Assembly: GCF_011074885.1 (NCBI RefSeq) | Contig: NC_054683.1 | Location: forward strand, 396,001 to 460,000 | Origin: Brettanomyces bruxellensis | Taxonomy: Eukaryota; Ascomycota; Pichiomycetes; Pichiales; Pichiaceae | Reading direction: 5' to 3' | Length of the DNA stretch: 64,000 nucleotides | Part shown: positions 53,431-64,000 of the stretch, one piece after another | How the letters are laid out: each line of letters begins with the position of its first letter | Position numbering within the stretch: the stretch's first letter is position 1 | Program-made: the position numbers and the translations under genes | Notes under the pieces: generated by a model | The model's input: the letters and a program-made list of their open reading frames with translations, nothing else | What the model was told of the DNA's origin: nothing | Databases searched by the model: none

Positions 53431-56400
53431 CCTCAACTTTTATCCAGTACAAAGTTTGCATCTGCTTCCAAAGCTTACAATAAATGAGGAAAAGTACTGC
53501 ATCCTAATTTTGATATTGAACATTTAGCGATCTTTAAACCCGTTCAGTTTTTTAAACAATTGAAATCCCTTTCGGTTTATAATATTAATTACCATTGATT
53601 GAATGAAGCTGCTTACTGCACTGCAATCCTGGTCATGTAAAGTAAAATAGTTCAACCACTTTTGGTCATTCTCTTTATTGCTTTTCCCTTATCTTTTATG
53701 TTTTACTTTTTTTATGCTGTATGTTTTGACAATTAAATATTTGAATATGTGAAGATGTCAAGACTAAGAGGTTTGTAAATTCTGATGAAAGAATGGCCTC
53801 CTAGGATAGGTTGTAAAAGGGCTTAAGCAAAGTTCTATAATAAAAAGATTCAAATTCATTCTTTGTGTCTATCTATGCCAAAATGCCAATCACATGAATC
53901 AGATTCTTAATCAAGTGTTAGTTCTCTTGAAAGTACGTTAAAACTTACCTATATCGTATACCTTAATTTGGTCAGACTCAGAACCACTTTAATTGGTTTA
54001 CCATTTTGATACACTGTGAATGATTGTTGTTCATAACTTGGGAAAGAGTAAGACAGATATGATAAATTACAAATCAGAGAACACAAGGTCTTTCTGTTTC
54101 ATATAATGAACTTATGTAGCTCTGTTCACTTTCCCTTATTTGTGGAAATGTGTGTTCACCCTTCAAATTTCACCCTTTCAAATTCTCTTGAAGAATTGCC
54201 TATGTACATTGTTCTCAACACTTTCAATATGCAAGTGTAATAGATTTCTATTTGACCAGTATTAAATATCATTAATTATCTCAAATTGCTTGTTCTTGTA
54301 TATAATTAATTATTTGTATATGAACTTTCTAAATGCTTAACTGAAAGGAAATTTGGACCTGTTAAGAAAATTTTCCCTAAAAGGTCACGTGATTGTTTCT
54401 TTGACATATTATGACAGTGAAGCAAGTAATGCTAATTTGGCAAAATTCAAGAGCTTGCTCGGATTTATGTGTGCTTTCCGTTAACTGTTGATGTATTAGA
54501 AACTTTTGAACTGTATATTTAGTATAATTTCCCTTTTATTAGTACATTGTTTTGTCTCTTATGATCTTTAAGTAATATGCTTCGGGAAAAATCAAATTTA
54601 AGTGAGGATAAGTAGTATGCACGTTGTCAAAGAGCAAATTATTTTATCTTGACTTTCAATACCTATGTATTTTTGCACACTCAATTAATTTACAAATACG
54701 ATATTAAAGCATAAACAAACAAATCGAAGTAACTATATTTATCAAAATTTATATACATGCGTATTATATTGTTCATCGATCAGGCGTAATGCTCGATACT
54801 TTACGATCAATGTTTTTGACTAGCTATTCGACCGCTTAACAGTTGAAAGACAAAAAGGAGACAAAGGGACAAGGAATGTCTGCGAGTAAAAATAGAAAAA
54901 GGATGTTAGAGAAGGACATGTAATCACTTAAATATCCAAGTCCTGCTAGATGAAGCTTTTGGTTTTCAAAACAAGGCTGTGTATTTTTTTAAACGCGACC
55001 GTTGACGAAGCCAATACAGGGATCATTTTTACGGAAAAATAAGATTCTGAACGCGTTTTCTCCAACGATTACATTAGTTTTGCGATGCACACGTACCAAC
55101 AACTAGACCTTGAATTCATTGACAGAAAATGTCTATTACAGTCATTGACTTGGGAATGGACTTAAACCTTTTCAAACGCAAAGAGCAATGCTCAAACCAG
55201 TGCGTGATCCCGTATTCAATAAGATATGCATTCAGGCAACATTGATAAACAGTTCGTGGTAGGTACGCCATTCAAGATCTCTAGAGATTACTCTTGAAAA
55301 GGAAACCAATGCTGAAAAGGACTATATAGAATGAATTAGAAATCCATTAACACAAAACTTAGGAAAGAGAAGTAGATGAAATGTCGGCATAAAAGGATAA
55401 GTTGTTTTCTTTCTTGTTTACTATTGCTTCATAAGAAGGGTCACTCTCACATTGGTTTCTGAAATTGTATGTGAATTTTTGATATAATGATTATTATATT
55501 TATGGAAGGAAAGATAATGTTACAGGGATAGGCCATTGCAAATCTTCTTTATGAGTATAATTAATACATCATTAGAGAACGCGAAAACAGTACGAAATAG
55601 TATTGAATACTTGCTTTACGGAATATGGAGGAACTTACAGAAGGATCATAGCCATCAATGGTAAATCGAATATTCTGTGGCATGTTGAATCTTAACAAAA
55701 AGTTAAATTTTTATAGAACTAGAGCATACAATTGCAGATGGTGTCATCTTTTCAATATACATAAAGCTATGGACACAGATAATGAAATTGGTTGATAATA
55801 TTTTGCTAGAGGAAAGTCAAATATTACATGCCATTTAAGGATTGTGGGGTTTAATGCTGGTCAGAGGAGAATATTTGATAATACAATACATGCTGCTGAC
55901 TTTCATTTTCACTGCGAGCTTTAAATCCAACAAAGGCATCGTTTGATTTTAGCTATGTCAATACAAATGATTGCATAGTGATTCAAAATTTATGATACGT
56001 TTAAACGTGGAAACCCAACAACTGAATTGTACGCTATTTATTTGAATTTTACATTCTTCCCACATACTGGAAGTTATTCAGTGAAAATTACAGAATTGCT
56101 TTTACATATTCTGATTCAAAATTCAAGCTATTGGAATTCAGACGTGAGAACCAGATACCGAAACAGAAGACAACAATATGGCTTAGTTTCAAATGTAAAA
56201 TAGTACTTGGCAAAGATGTAAGATGAATGTCTGTGAATGATAGCAAATTTGCTTTTTTCAACTATTGGGACGTCCTCTTTTGTGAAAATTGGTACCAGAA
56301 AATGTGATTGGACTAAACTTACACAGACTGTCAAATGTTTAATTAGAGGATATTACCTCTCGAAAGGTGCTAAAGTACTGCTATGTGCGAATCGTTTATA

Positions 56401-56599
56401 ATATCAAAGAAAGTTCTGAAAGCTTGCATCATGAATTTGTGACTAAACACAACTTTAAAGAGAGGAAGACATGAAGGAGACGGCGGGGATCGAATGGCTC
56501 AAATACAGAATAATGTTTTACAGCCGGATCAAAGAAAAATTAAGACTGTGTTGGTTCTTCATTTCAGATGAATCCCATGCTTAATAATGGTTGTAATTT
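53431..56599. other. 3.2-kb gene-free region
   Basis: AT-rich with no ORF above about 70 codons. A stretch near 55128-55200 reads ITVIDLGMDLNLFKRKEQ in one frame, which might be a trace of a retroelement protease region given the pol remnant downstream, but this is weak. No RNA gene seen. Confidence 0.45.
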
Positions 56600-58870
56600 A
56601 CTTACTGTTGCATTCATAGTTTCCGTTTTCTTCCATCTCACTATATTCTGTTTCCTTCATCACTCTGGATGGTGTAAAACCACGTATGGTTCTTGATTAT
56701 CGTCAACTTAATTTGATTACAATTCCTCTACCTGCCCCAATTAACGGTATTCGGATCTTAACTCATAAGCAATGTTTTCTTGACGCTTGATCTACACCAA
56801 GCTTATTATCATGTTTGTTTGGATCATTGAATCAGTCGTTCACTACCTTCAAGAAACCACACGGATATTACTGTTGACAAGTTCTCCCTGTTGGTCTAAG
56901 TAATGCCACTCTCGTCAATTTCTTATATTTCCCTTGGTGCCCTGTTCATCTTTTACTCGCAGCTATCTCGAGGATATACTCGTTTTTAGTTCGACTATAG
57001 AGCAATACAGGAAAGAACTCTCACAAGCTTTATCCTTTCTCTCTCAAATTTTTCTTGATCTCAACATCATAAGTGTCATTTCTTCCAGACGTTTGTCACT
57101 TGGGTAGGCCATCAGTCCCTCGAAACTGACCACGGTATCGAATTCATGCGTCAGACTTTATCCATAATCGAAGAAGGATACGCAAAGTTTCTTAGGTCAT
57201 TCAGTTTACATTTCGGCATCTATACTCAACTTCTGCTTGAAATCCCCTCAGATAACACAGCTTCTCACAGGAGGAGGGCACATTTCAGTTGGCCCCTGAA
57301 CTTCACCATGCTTTTGAAGGATTCCAGTACATTGGATTAGAATTTATAATAAAATTTATAACCCTTCATCCATTTCAAAACGGCCTTTCTACCAAAATCA
57401 CTACAGATGCTAGTATGACTGCTATTGGTGCTCCACTTTGGTAACTCGGAAATTCTATCTGGTACCCTGTTGCCTACCGTTTTTCTAAGTTGAGCAGGTT
57501 TCAGCTAAACTGGCCCAATACAGACAAGGAACTCTATACTAATTGTTAAGCCATTCGCCATTTTCACTATTATATTGCCAATGGTCCAACCGTCGTTATT
57601 GAAATGGTTACAAAACCATCATGGACATTTTTTGTCTCTGACGACCCCAATCCTAGGCATTTGCGCTGGATTTGGGGAGATTATCCCATATCATCTTGAG
57701 ATACTTTACATTTCCGGTTCTACAAATACATTCGCTGATCATCTTTTGCGTCCACAAACCTTGACATTTATGGCTCAATCGTCCATAAATATCTCAGTTT
57801 CTTTCATCCAGCACAGTTAACGAATCTGTGTCAGACTACAAAAACTCATCCATTTTCTTCCGTCCTTACCAATACTTTTCAACACAAGAACTTTTTCGTG
57901 GATCAGCAAACCAAAATTTTGAATAAGAAGCAGCGCCGCTTATGCATTTCTGTTTCTCAGCTACAGCCATGATTGGATACATACCATTCTTCATACTTTG
58001 GAAATTACGCGCATTGTCCATTCGTCATCCTATTTGAAGTCCTACTTGTACTTCCTCTACACGTACAAGCATATTACTCACTAAATGGCTAGCTGCACTA
58101 TTTGTCAACACGTCAACATTCCTAATTCCCATGTGTGATTTCTCCTATCCACTGCCGAGTCACTTGGCCTTTGAAAAGAGATTATACGTATATAATTTTG
58201 GGTTTTACCAAGGTTATATATCAAGGACAGACCGTTGAGTCAGTACTAGTCATTATTAATTTATTTTCATCTCATGTACTCTTTTTTTTCGATTCCGCCT
58301 CCAATTCACCCGTTATATGCCACTCCAAGGTATTCCTTTGGCAATTCCTACAGATCGTGGTTGGTGGATTTGGAAATGACTTGATCCAACTTCACTCTTC
58401 AATTTCCTTCAGTGTTACTGGACGCCATCAGAGTAACGGCAAGGCTGAACGCTTTGGCAGAACCCTTCAAGACTACCGTTTCTACGTGGGATCGAATACC
58501 TCTTGGTATGAGGTTCTTACTTTCTCCAACGTCACCATCAACTCTACTCCTGTGCTCTTACTTGCTGGAAACACATCGTTCCAGATCGATTTAGGTTTTA
58601 CTCCCTTATCACCACCAATCACTTATTCCCTGAGTTAGGGGGACGGGAAGCAGATGGCATCACGAAATTTCTTGATAGATACGACTCCACCGCTAAAGCA
58701 GCTCATTAACGAAACAAATAATACTAAAATTTCTGTTGCGAAGACGTGGAATTTGAACTTGGCGATACTGCTTATATCAATTGAACTGCTATTCGTGTTA
58801 TATGTGACGTCCGAAAAGGAACAACCTGCTTTACTCTGCACAAAGTTTATTGGCCCTTTTTGAATCACTC
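56600..58870 (+). pseudogene. decayed Ty3/gypsy pol (reverse transcriptase, RNase H, integrase)
   Basis: Plus-strand remnants appear in the normal gypsy order. Reverse transcriptase: VKPRMVLDYRQLN near 56670 and TLDLHQAYYHV near 56780. RNase H: ITTDASMTAIGAPLW near 57400 and LNWPNTDKELYT near 57510. Then comes a chromosomal-type RHLRW...STNTFADHLL stretch. Integrase: HQSNGKAERFGRTLQ near 58430 with INSTPVLLLAGNTSFQIDLGFTP, and the C-terminal GPY-like CTKFIGPF near 58845. Stops and frame changes are scattered; the longest open piece is 58135-58638. The RT YVDD box is not recognisable. Repeat copy D begins about 25 bp after the end and is probably its 3' LTR. Confidence 0.88.
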
Positions 58871-58893
58871 AGAAACTTTTCCCGGTGAATTAC

Positions 58894-59070
58894 AAACCTC
58901 GCTCATATTTAAGTACGTGCATTTCCCCCTTTTATTAAGTTCATTTTGCCATCTTTCTCAGTTCTTTTACTTTTATACTTTTCCTTTCTTGAGCTTTGAA
59001 ACACTTAATATACTAATTATAACGAGAAACTTCATAAAGTAATCGGTGTCACACTTAAAACAAAATATAC
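58894..59070 (+). repeat. dispersed LTR-like repeat, copy D
   Basis: Direct match to copy C from AACCTCGCTCAT through TTTTACTTTTATACTTTTCC to CGGTGTCACACTTAAAAC. Its place directly behind the integrase remnant and in the same direction makes it the likely 3' LTR of that element. The 5' part seen in copy C is missing. Confidence 0.7.
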
Positions 59071-59303
59071 AAGTATTAATTGAATGACAGCGTAAAATAA
59101 AAAACAGTATACGACGAAACACAAACAAATGTAAACCTGGTGCAGAAAATAGAGTGATCGTGTGATGTTAAAACAGAAGGCTAATCCAAAAGCACTTTAA
59201 AAACATGGTGAAGCAGGCCGTACGAAGAATATAAATCAATAGATAATATTCGACAACAACTGCTGAATTTATCGGATGTAGAAAAATCAGAGAACCAATC
59301 ATA

Positions 59304-60719
59304 TCATAACTTGGAATCACCGAATATGTACCAATCCTTGGGGGATGCCATTTTCACATTTTGAAGTGCTCTTGGATCATCCAAACCTTTATTAATAATA
59401 TTTTTCTTTTCTCTCTTCCTACTCCAAGAGAATAAGTCTGCCAAAAATGTGTCACCTTTATTGTTCAAGAGATCAACGATTATATCACCTATAACGGCAA
59501 GCATCTTAAATAGGTGGCCTGAGTCTCCACCAACAACAAACAAAGAATTATCTTCATGATATGGGGAGTAGTCAATCAACCAGTTATTATCCTCTGTGTC
59601 TCCATACCAACACATTCTTGTTAAATCGATCTTCTTGATTTCCGGCAGAAACTTTTTGATGACTAACTTCATCGAGTTCAAAGCGAATAACGGAATATTC
59701 GTTTCCGTTTCAGGTGAACTCCACTTCGTAATTATCTTTGAATTCAATCCTGGTTGTGGGTTTGTCCATTTGAGGCCACGGAAACCAATCTTCATCCAAC
59801 CTTGACTGACTGGAAAACCGAAAACAGCAGCGATACCGGCATCTTTTGTTTTCCAAGACCAAATCGGAAACTTATTCTCATCATACTTGGCCAAAAGTTT
59901 TGGATCCGTGATTTTAACCAATGCAACAGAACCAGCTGTAGCTTCGACCTTCTCTTGCGATTCTGGAACCAACTCTGTAAGCCAAGGACCAGCACAGACA
60001 ATGGTGAGAGGAGCATAGTGCGAACGTCCATCCTTTGTACAGATTCCAACGTTCTTCTTCCCAGAAGACGTGCATTTCTCTAATAAATGATCCACCTCAC
60101 CAATACTTTTACCTAAATGTAGAGTTAATCGTGACCCACCATCTCGTTTGGCAAGGTAAAGCATCCATCGACATGCTTTGTCAGCAAGGATATTTCCAGC
60201 CTCAACGTCGATAATTCCTTGAAAAGTCTTCCCTTGCTTTTTCAAACCAAATGGATCGGCAACACAAGGATCCAATCCATAAGCCATTGCCTTTTCGCGA
60301 GCACGAGGATCGCTTAATACAATAATCTTGCCGTCTCCTCGGGTCTTCAACGTTGCTTTTCCAAATTCATCAAGCTCCTTATTATCCGTCAAAAAAAGGT
60401 TACCTTTTTCAATCAAGATAGGATCTCCACCCTCCCAGTTCTCTTCCTTAATTTGTTTGTTCCATTGCCTCACAATAGTCTGACTTCGAATAGCCATATC
60501 CTGATAGTAAACCTCACTTCCATAAGCTGTTCTGAAGAATTTGTTAAGATCGGAAGATGGACTGTCACATTCATCAAAATAACTATACTTTTGCTTGATA
60601 TAGTTCCGCTTATCAAAGAGATGTATATCCTTATATCCTTTCTTGACCAAGGCAATAACAGTGGAAAGCCCAGATATTCCGGCACCAACAACAATAATCT
60701 TATCTTCCTTTTTGATCAT
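59304..60719 (-). CDS. peroxisomal FAD-dependent amine/amino-acid oxidase (sarcosine or fructosyl-amino-acid oxidase family)
   Basis: A 471-residue DAO-superfamily protein. The FAD-binding motif VVGAGISGLST is at residues 10-20, followed by acidic DLHLFDK-like strand end IHLFDKR. The C-terminal part has RMCWYGDTEDNNWLIDY, where the Cys sits in the region of the covalent flavin site of monomeric sarcosine and fructosyl-amino-acid oxidases, then VVGGDSGHLFKMLAVIGD, the second family motif. The last residues are GDSKL: SKL is the canonical peroxisomal PTS1 signal, as expected for an H2O2-producing oxidase. Related fungal enzymes oxidise fructosyl amino acids, saccharopine or pipecolate; the substrate here is not settled by sequence. 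It stands isolated between a gypsy remnant and gene-free DNA. Confidence 0.88.
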   Translation of the reverse strand: MIKKEDKIIVVGAGISGLSTVIALVKKGYKDIHLFDKRNYIKQKYSYFDECDSPSSDLNKFFRTAYGSEVYYQDMAIRSQTIVRQWNKQIKEENWEGGDPILIEKGNLFLTDNKELDEFGKATLKTRGDGKIIVLSDPRAREKAMAYGLDPCVADPFGLKKQGKTFQGIIDVEAGNILADKACRWMLYLAKRDGGSRLTLHLGKSIGEVDHLLEKCTSSGKKNVGICTKDGRSHYAPLTIVCAGPWLTELVPESQEKVEATAGSVALVKITDPKLLAKYDENKFPIWSWKTKDAGIAAVFGFPVSQGWMKIGFRGLKWTNPQPGLNSKIITKWSSPETETNIPLFALNSMKLVIKKFLPEIKKIDLTRMCWYGDTEDNNWLIDYSPYHEDNSLFVVGGDSGHLFKMLAVIGDIIVDLLNNKGDTFLADLFSWSRKREKKNIINKGLDDPRALQNVKMASPKDWYIFGDSKL

Positions 60720-63682
60720 GATGGTATCTGGTTAATGAAGGAAAAGACTTATATCAATCACGGCGTACTCCAGCTTTCCCCACTTGAAATTCAGAAATTC
60801 ATTCGTCAGATAGTAGCACTGCTTTTTATACCAATTTAACAGGTCTTTGTCATAAAAACAGGACCAAAATCAATGTTCAATAATCATACCATAGAGTTTT
60901 GAGTTTTCCGAAGAAGGAAAAAAACGTCGAGAGTTTCCGCGACTGCAGACAGCACTCCAAAAATATAAGTGTCAATTATCGGTAAGTTCGCAACACATTA
61001 CAATCTCAAGACTTTAGAAATTTCCTTTTCATATGTTCAGACTAACAACAATCGTCCGAATTACATGAATTACTGAAGCTTATCTAACGGGATGCAGAAG
61101 TGTGGATTCATATGATATAAGATAATTGTGCTCGATGACATAAACAATGAATAGCATAGGTTGTAACGTGTCGTGCTTTTAAATCTAAAATGCATTGCTT
61201 GATGTCAATTCGCCAGAGCCATACTAAGAAAGTGTGAAACATCTTTGTCTTTTGGTACAGGGAAATGCCTTATCTTCCGGCAAAACTAAACATATGACTT
61301 TGAGGACGCGTTTCTTTTTTTCTTTTCGTGTTTTAAATATATGGGAAGAATGTGATAACGGAATCTTTAGAATCATCGGAAGGTTAAAGCGGTTGAGCTA
61401 GGATACACCACTTGAATGTACAGGAACCTATCACATCTTTGTCATTTAAAGGGCATAAATATGATCATATTGTCACTTACGTTGCCTCTTTTTCATGTTT
61501 CATGTTCCATGTACACACTTGTTAACGGCATGATCGTACATTGAAGACATTAATACTTGTGAACTCAGTTTTCATTTTGTGATTGACCAAGAAGCTGTAA
61601 GTCCGCCCGATTTTGAGATAAGAGAGGTAATACTTGGGAAAGAGCTTATTTTTCGCAAACATGTCTAGCCTGGAAAACAAAATTTAATAATCCGTCAGCT
61701 AAAGATGTTTTTCTGACGAATTCCTTGCAAAGAGTGGGAATATGTTATACTGTGGGGAACAACTGAAGGTACAACCGCACTTTCAAAGGAATTCTTTTAT
61801 AGTTGGTCAGATGGAATATGGAAAACATAAAATAGTGGCTTTCATTTTCTAGGAGATGCTTGTTGTAATGAGGATAAGAAAGCTGTTTCATAAAAACTTC
61901 CACCAAACCACTAGAATTTAATTATTTCATTGGACCGCTATTTTATACCCACGCGTATGCTTGTTAATTGGATGTTTGAAAAGCGTTGGTTGCAGAAATC
62001 ATTTATTTCGATACATGTCAGTATTCCTACATAGGATCAACGGGTAATCGAACAGTGCTGGAGATAATCGGTTGGTGATCGAAATAACATGTATTTATGA
62101 TGGTAATGCACTATTTTACCGACCAAGACTGGATGCGTATTAATGACTTGAATGATTAATACCCAATTGAAACGTTATCAAATGGCTTATTATATTCCAT
62201 GAAGTCGTGAATTATGGTAAAAGGAATGGGCAACTTATTCTTGTAGGATGATTGATGCTAATGATCATTTCACAATTATTATACTACAGTCTGATGCCAT
62301 TTAATTACTGGTAATATGGTATCCTTGTTGAACATTATCTTTCCTGAAAAGGGGGAACGCTATTGAGTATGGGCTCCACTTTGATTTATTCACTTAACAG
62401 GGCAATTGAATGAGCCTTAGCATCAAATAATTGAAAGAAGGCTCATTTACTTGACTTGAAGTAAAGAGATGGGATATCAGATGTATCATCTATGCTTCAG
62501 CACCAGGGTGAGGACATCAACCACTTAAATAAAGTTGTCTGATCTTTGTAAATGCTTATAATATTTATCATGCTCTCACTTTATTAATGTGACTAATCTT
62601 GAGACAAGAGTGACGTAAACTACGTATGAACGAAAATGAATTCAACTGTTTAAATTGGTAGCCATACAAACTGCAACTCTTGGCTGTCATCCGATAAAAT
62701 TAAATTTGACCCTCTTTACTAAGAAACACCAGAGGTCTGAGACAAATTTCAAGAAATGCAACATCTTAGGTTTTGTTGCAGTTGTTCTCGGGTAAANCGA
62801 GCGAAGTCAGCAGTATCGTATTTGAAACTTTGGTGAGTACAATGAAGGCTTGTCTTTACGAATGAACAATGTGATGATGGTCAAGAACTAGAATGTTTGC
62901 TCGTCAGGAACGTAAATCATCAATGCCTTGCATGGAACGCGTAACCAAGACAATAGGCTACCTAGGGTAAAAATAGCAACGCGTGAGAGTGAAAAATTTC
63001 GAGATGCATTTCAAAAGCCAAAAATTGGCAGGATATGAAAAGACCAGTCCTTAAGAAGGCTTGATATTAACAGGAAAATTAGTATGTAAATACAAAAATA
63101 GGATACTAATAGAAAGCAGAGATCTTGCAGATTCTAATGGTGTTAAGAAATTAAGAATATGATTACAGCTACATCAAGAACATTTAACCTAAAGGTGAGA
63201 GAAGATCTCAGGATGTTAAAAAAAAGCACTGTGAAAAGTATATAAAGGGACAAAAAGTACGGGTAGCTTTCTAATACCAGCCATCTCCTAAAAAAAAAAA
63301 ACTTTTTCAGGGAATTAGGGGCGCGACCAAAAGCGCTCCGCAAGGGGAAGTACGGCTTGTACAAGTAACGCTTTTTTTCCTTGGCGCGGGATTTTGATTG
63401 TAAAAAAAAAAAAAAATGGTTTGTTTATAAGAGACGGGGGATAGAGGCTACAAGAGGGTACAAGAGGGTACGGAGAGGTAAGATAGGAGTAGAGGGGGAG
63501 GAAGAGTAGAGTAGAGGGAAGTAGAGTAGAAAGTAGGAAGAGAGAAGAGAGTAGAAAAGGGGAGAGATTAGCGCGAAGGGGAGGGGAAAATTAAAAAGGA
63601 AGAAAAAAAAAAAAAAAAAGAGAATAGGAAATAGGAGGGAATGGAGATAGTAAAAAGGAAGTAAGAAGAAGCAAAAAGAAGA
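60720..63682. other. 3-kb gene-free region before the 5S gene
   Basis: AT-rich DNA with no ORF of note. One ambiguous base at 62797, beside CGGGTAA (62790-62796), a Reb1-like heptamer; another CGGGTAA lies near 62041. The last 250 bp (from about 63430) are strongly purine-rich on the plus strand, with A runs at 63603-63619. This probably is the edge of an rDNA spacer. Confidence 0.5.
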
Positions 63683-63802
63683 GTCTACAACACCGAAGTT
63701 TCGCGTATGGTCTCCCACTACACTACTCGGTTCGGCTCTTAGTGGCTTAACTACAGTTGATCGGACGGGTAACGGTGCTTTCCACTAGATATGATCGTAG
63801 AC
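63683..63802 (-). rRNA. 5S ribosomal RNA
   Basis: 120 nt, complete. On the minus strand it starts GTCTACGATCATATC and ends GGTGTTGTAGAC, so both ends pair. It contains the highly conserved AAAGCACCGTTACCCGTCC and GATCAACTGTAGTTAAG segments, and the internal control box region with GAGTAGTGTAGTGGGAGACC. A T run on the minus strand, four to twelve bases beyond the end, serves as Pol III terminator. In many yeasts the 5S gene sits in the rDNA spacer, which fits the neighbouring sequence. Confidence 0.98.
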
Positions 63803-64000
63803 AAAGTTGTTTCTTTTGGGTGACTACTTGAGCCGGAAAATATTTGGCACACGCGAGTTTGTTTTTGCATTTGGGGTAGGGAAGTNGGGAATTTGGTAGG
63901 TAAGGATAGTAGTTAGTGGGATGGCAAGAAAGAGGAGNCTTGTAGGTTAAGGAGAAGAGGATAGNGTGTTGAAAGAGAGATAATGGGCGAGATAGAGGGT
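63803..64000. other. 5S upstream flank, low-quality window end
   Basis: G/A-rich DNA with three ambiguous bases (63886, 63938, 63965), probably rDNA spacer where repeat copies collapsed in assembly. No large rRNA sequence is reached. Confidence 0.5.

Noticed and set aside
62790..62797. Reb1-like CGGGTAA as an rDNA terminator
   Set aside because: A seven-base match beside an ambiguous base, nearly 900 bp from the 5S gene and without large rRNA sequence, is too weak to annotate.

Overview
This window looks like nuclear DNA of a budding yeast of the Pichiaceae, most likely Brettanomyces/Dekkera. That is inference from three things. First, it carries a nitrate assimilation cluster (YNT1, YNI1, YNR1), known in Brettanomyces and Ogataea but absent from Saccharomyces. 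Second, it has short introns with textbook yeast signals (GTATGT, GTAAGT or GTACGT donors and exact TACTAAC branch points). Third, the gene set is ordinary yeast.

Left part, about 0.2-21.7 kb: dense housekeeping genes. In order they are a NIT3-type omega-amidase, AIM32, LYS2 (minus strand, strikingly GC-rich), NOT5 (one intron), LTP1 (minus, one intron inside the active-site loop), TFB3 (minus), POL32, MET8 (one intron), NGR1 (minus), an AME1/CENP-U-like kinetochore gene with probable introns, ERV14 (minus) and a tRNA-Gln(CUG) (minus). Several of these start with tiny first exons that a plain ORF scan misses.

Middle-left, about 21.7-33.7 kb: a retrotransposon graveyard beside the tRNA (LTR-like pieces and a decayed gypsy integrase), then an NmrA/Rossmann-type oxidoreductase, a secreted acid-sphingomyelinase-like phosphodiesterase, and about 5 kb with no gene that I recognise but with LTR-like repeats.

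Metabolic part, about 33.7-60.8 kb: a maltase-type GH13 alpha-glucosidase; the nitrate genes YNT1 (transporter), YNI1 (nitrite reductase) and YNR1 (nitrate reductase), all on the plus strand; a LAC4-type beta-galactosidase (minus) broken by one base in a homopolymer; a badly decayed LAC12-type sugar permease divergent from it; a decayed gypsy pol region; and a peroxisomal FAD amine oxidase ending in SKL. The three nitrate promoters share the octamer GGCGGAGA (paired in inverted orientation in two of them) plus GATAAG sites. A close match also precedes MET8, which makes the siroheme that nitrite reductase needs. The likely flow is nitrate import (YNT1), nitrate to nitrite (YNR1), nitrite to ammonium (YNI1), with siroheme from MET8 in the same window. 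The LAC4/LAC12 remains look like an ancestral divergent lactose pair being lost.

Right end, about 60.7-64 kb: AT-rich gene-free sequence, then a 5S rRNA gene (minus) set in purine-rich DNA with ambiguous bases. This suggests the window runs into an rDNA spacer or a contig end.
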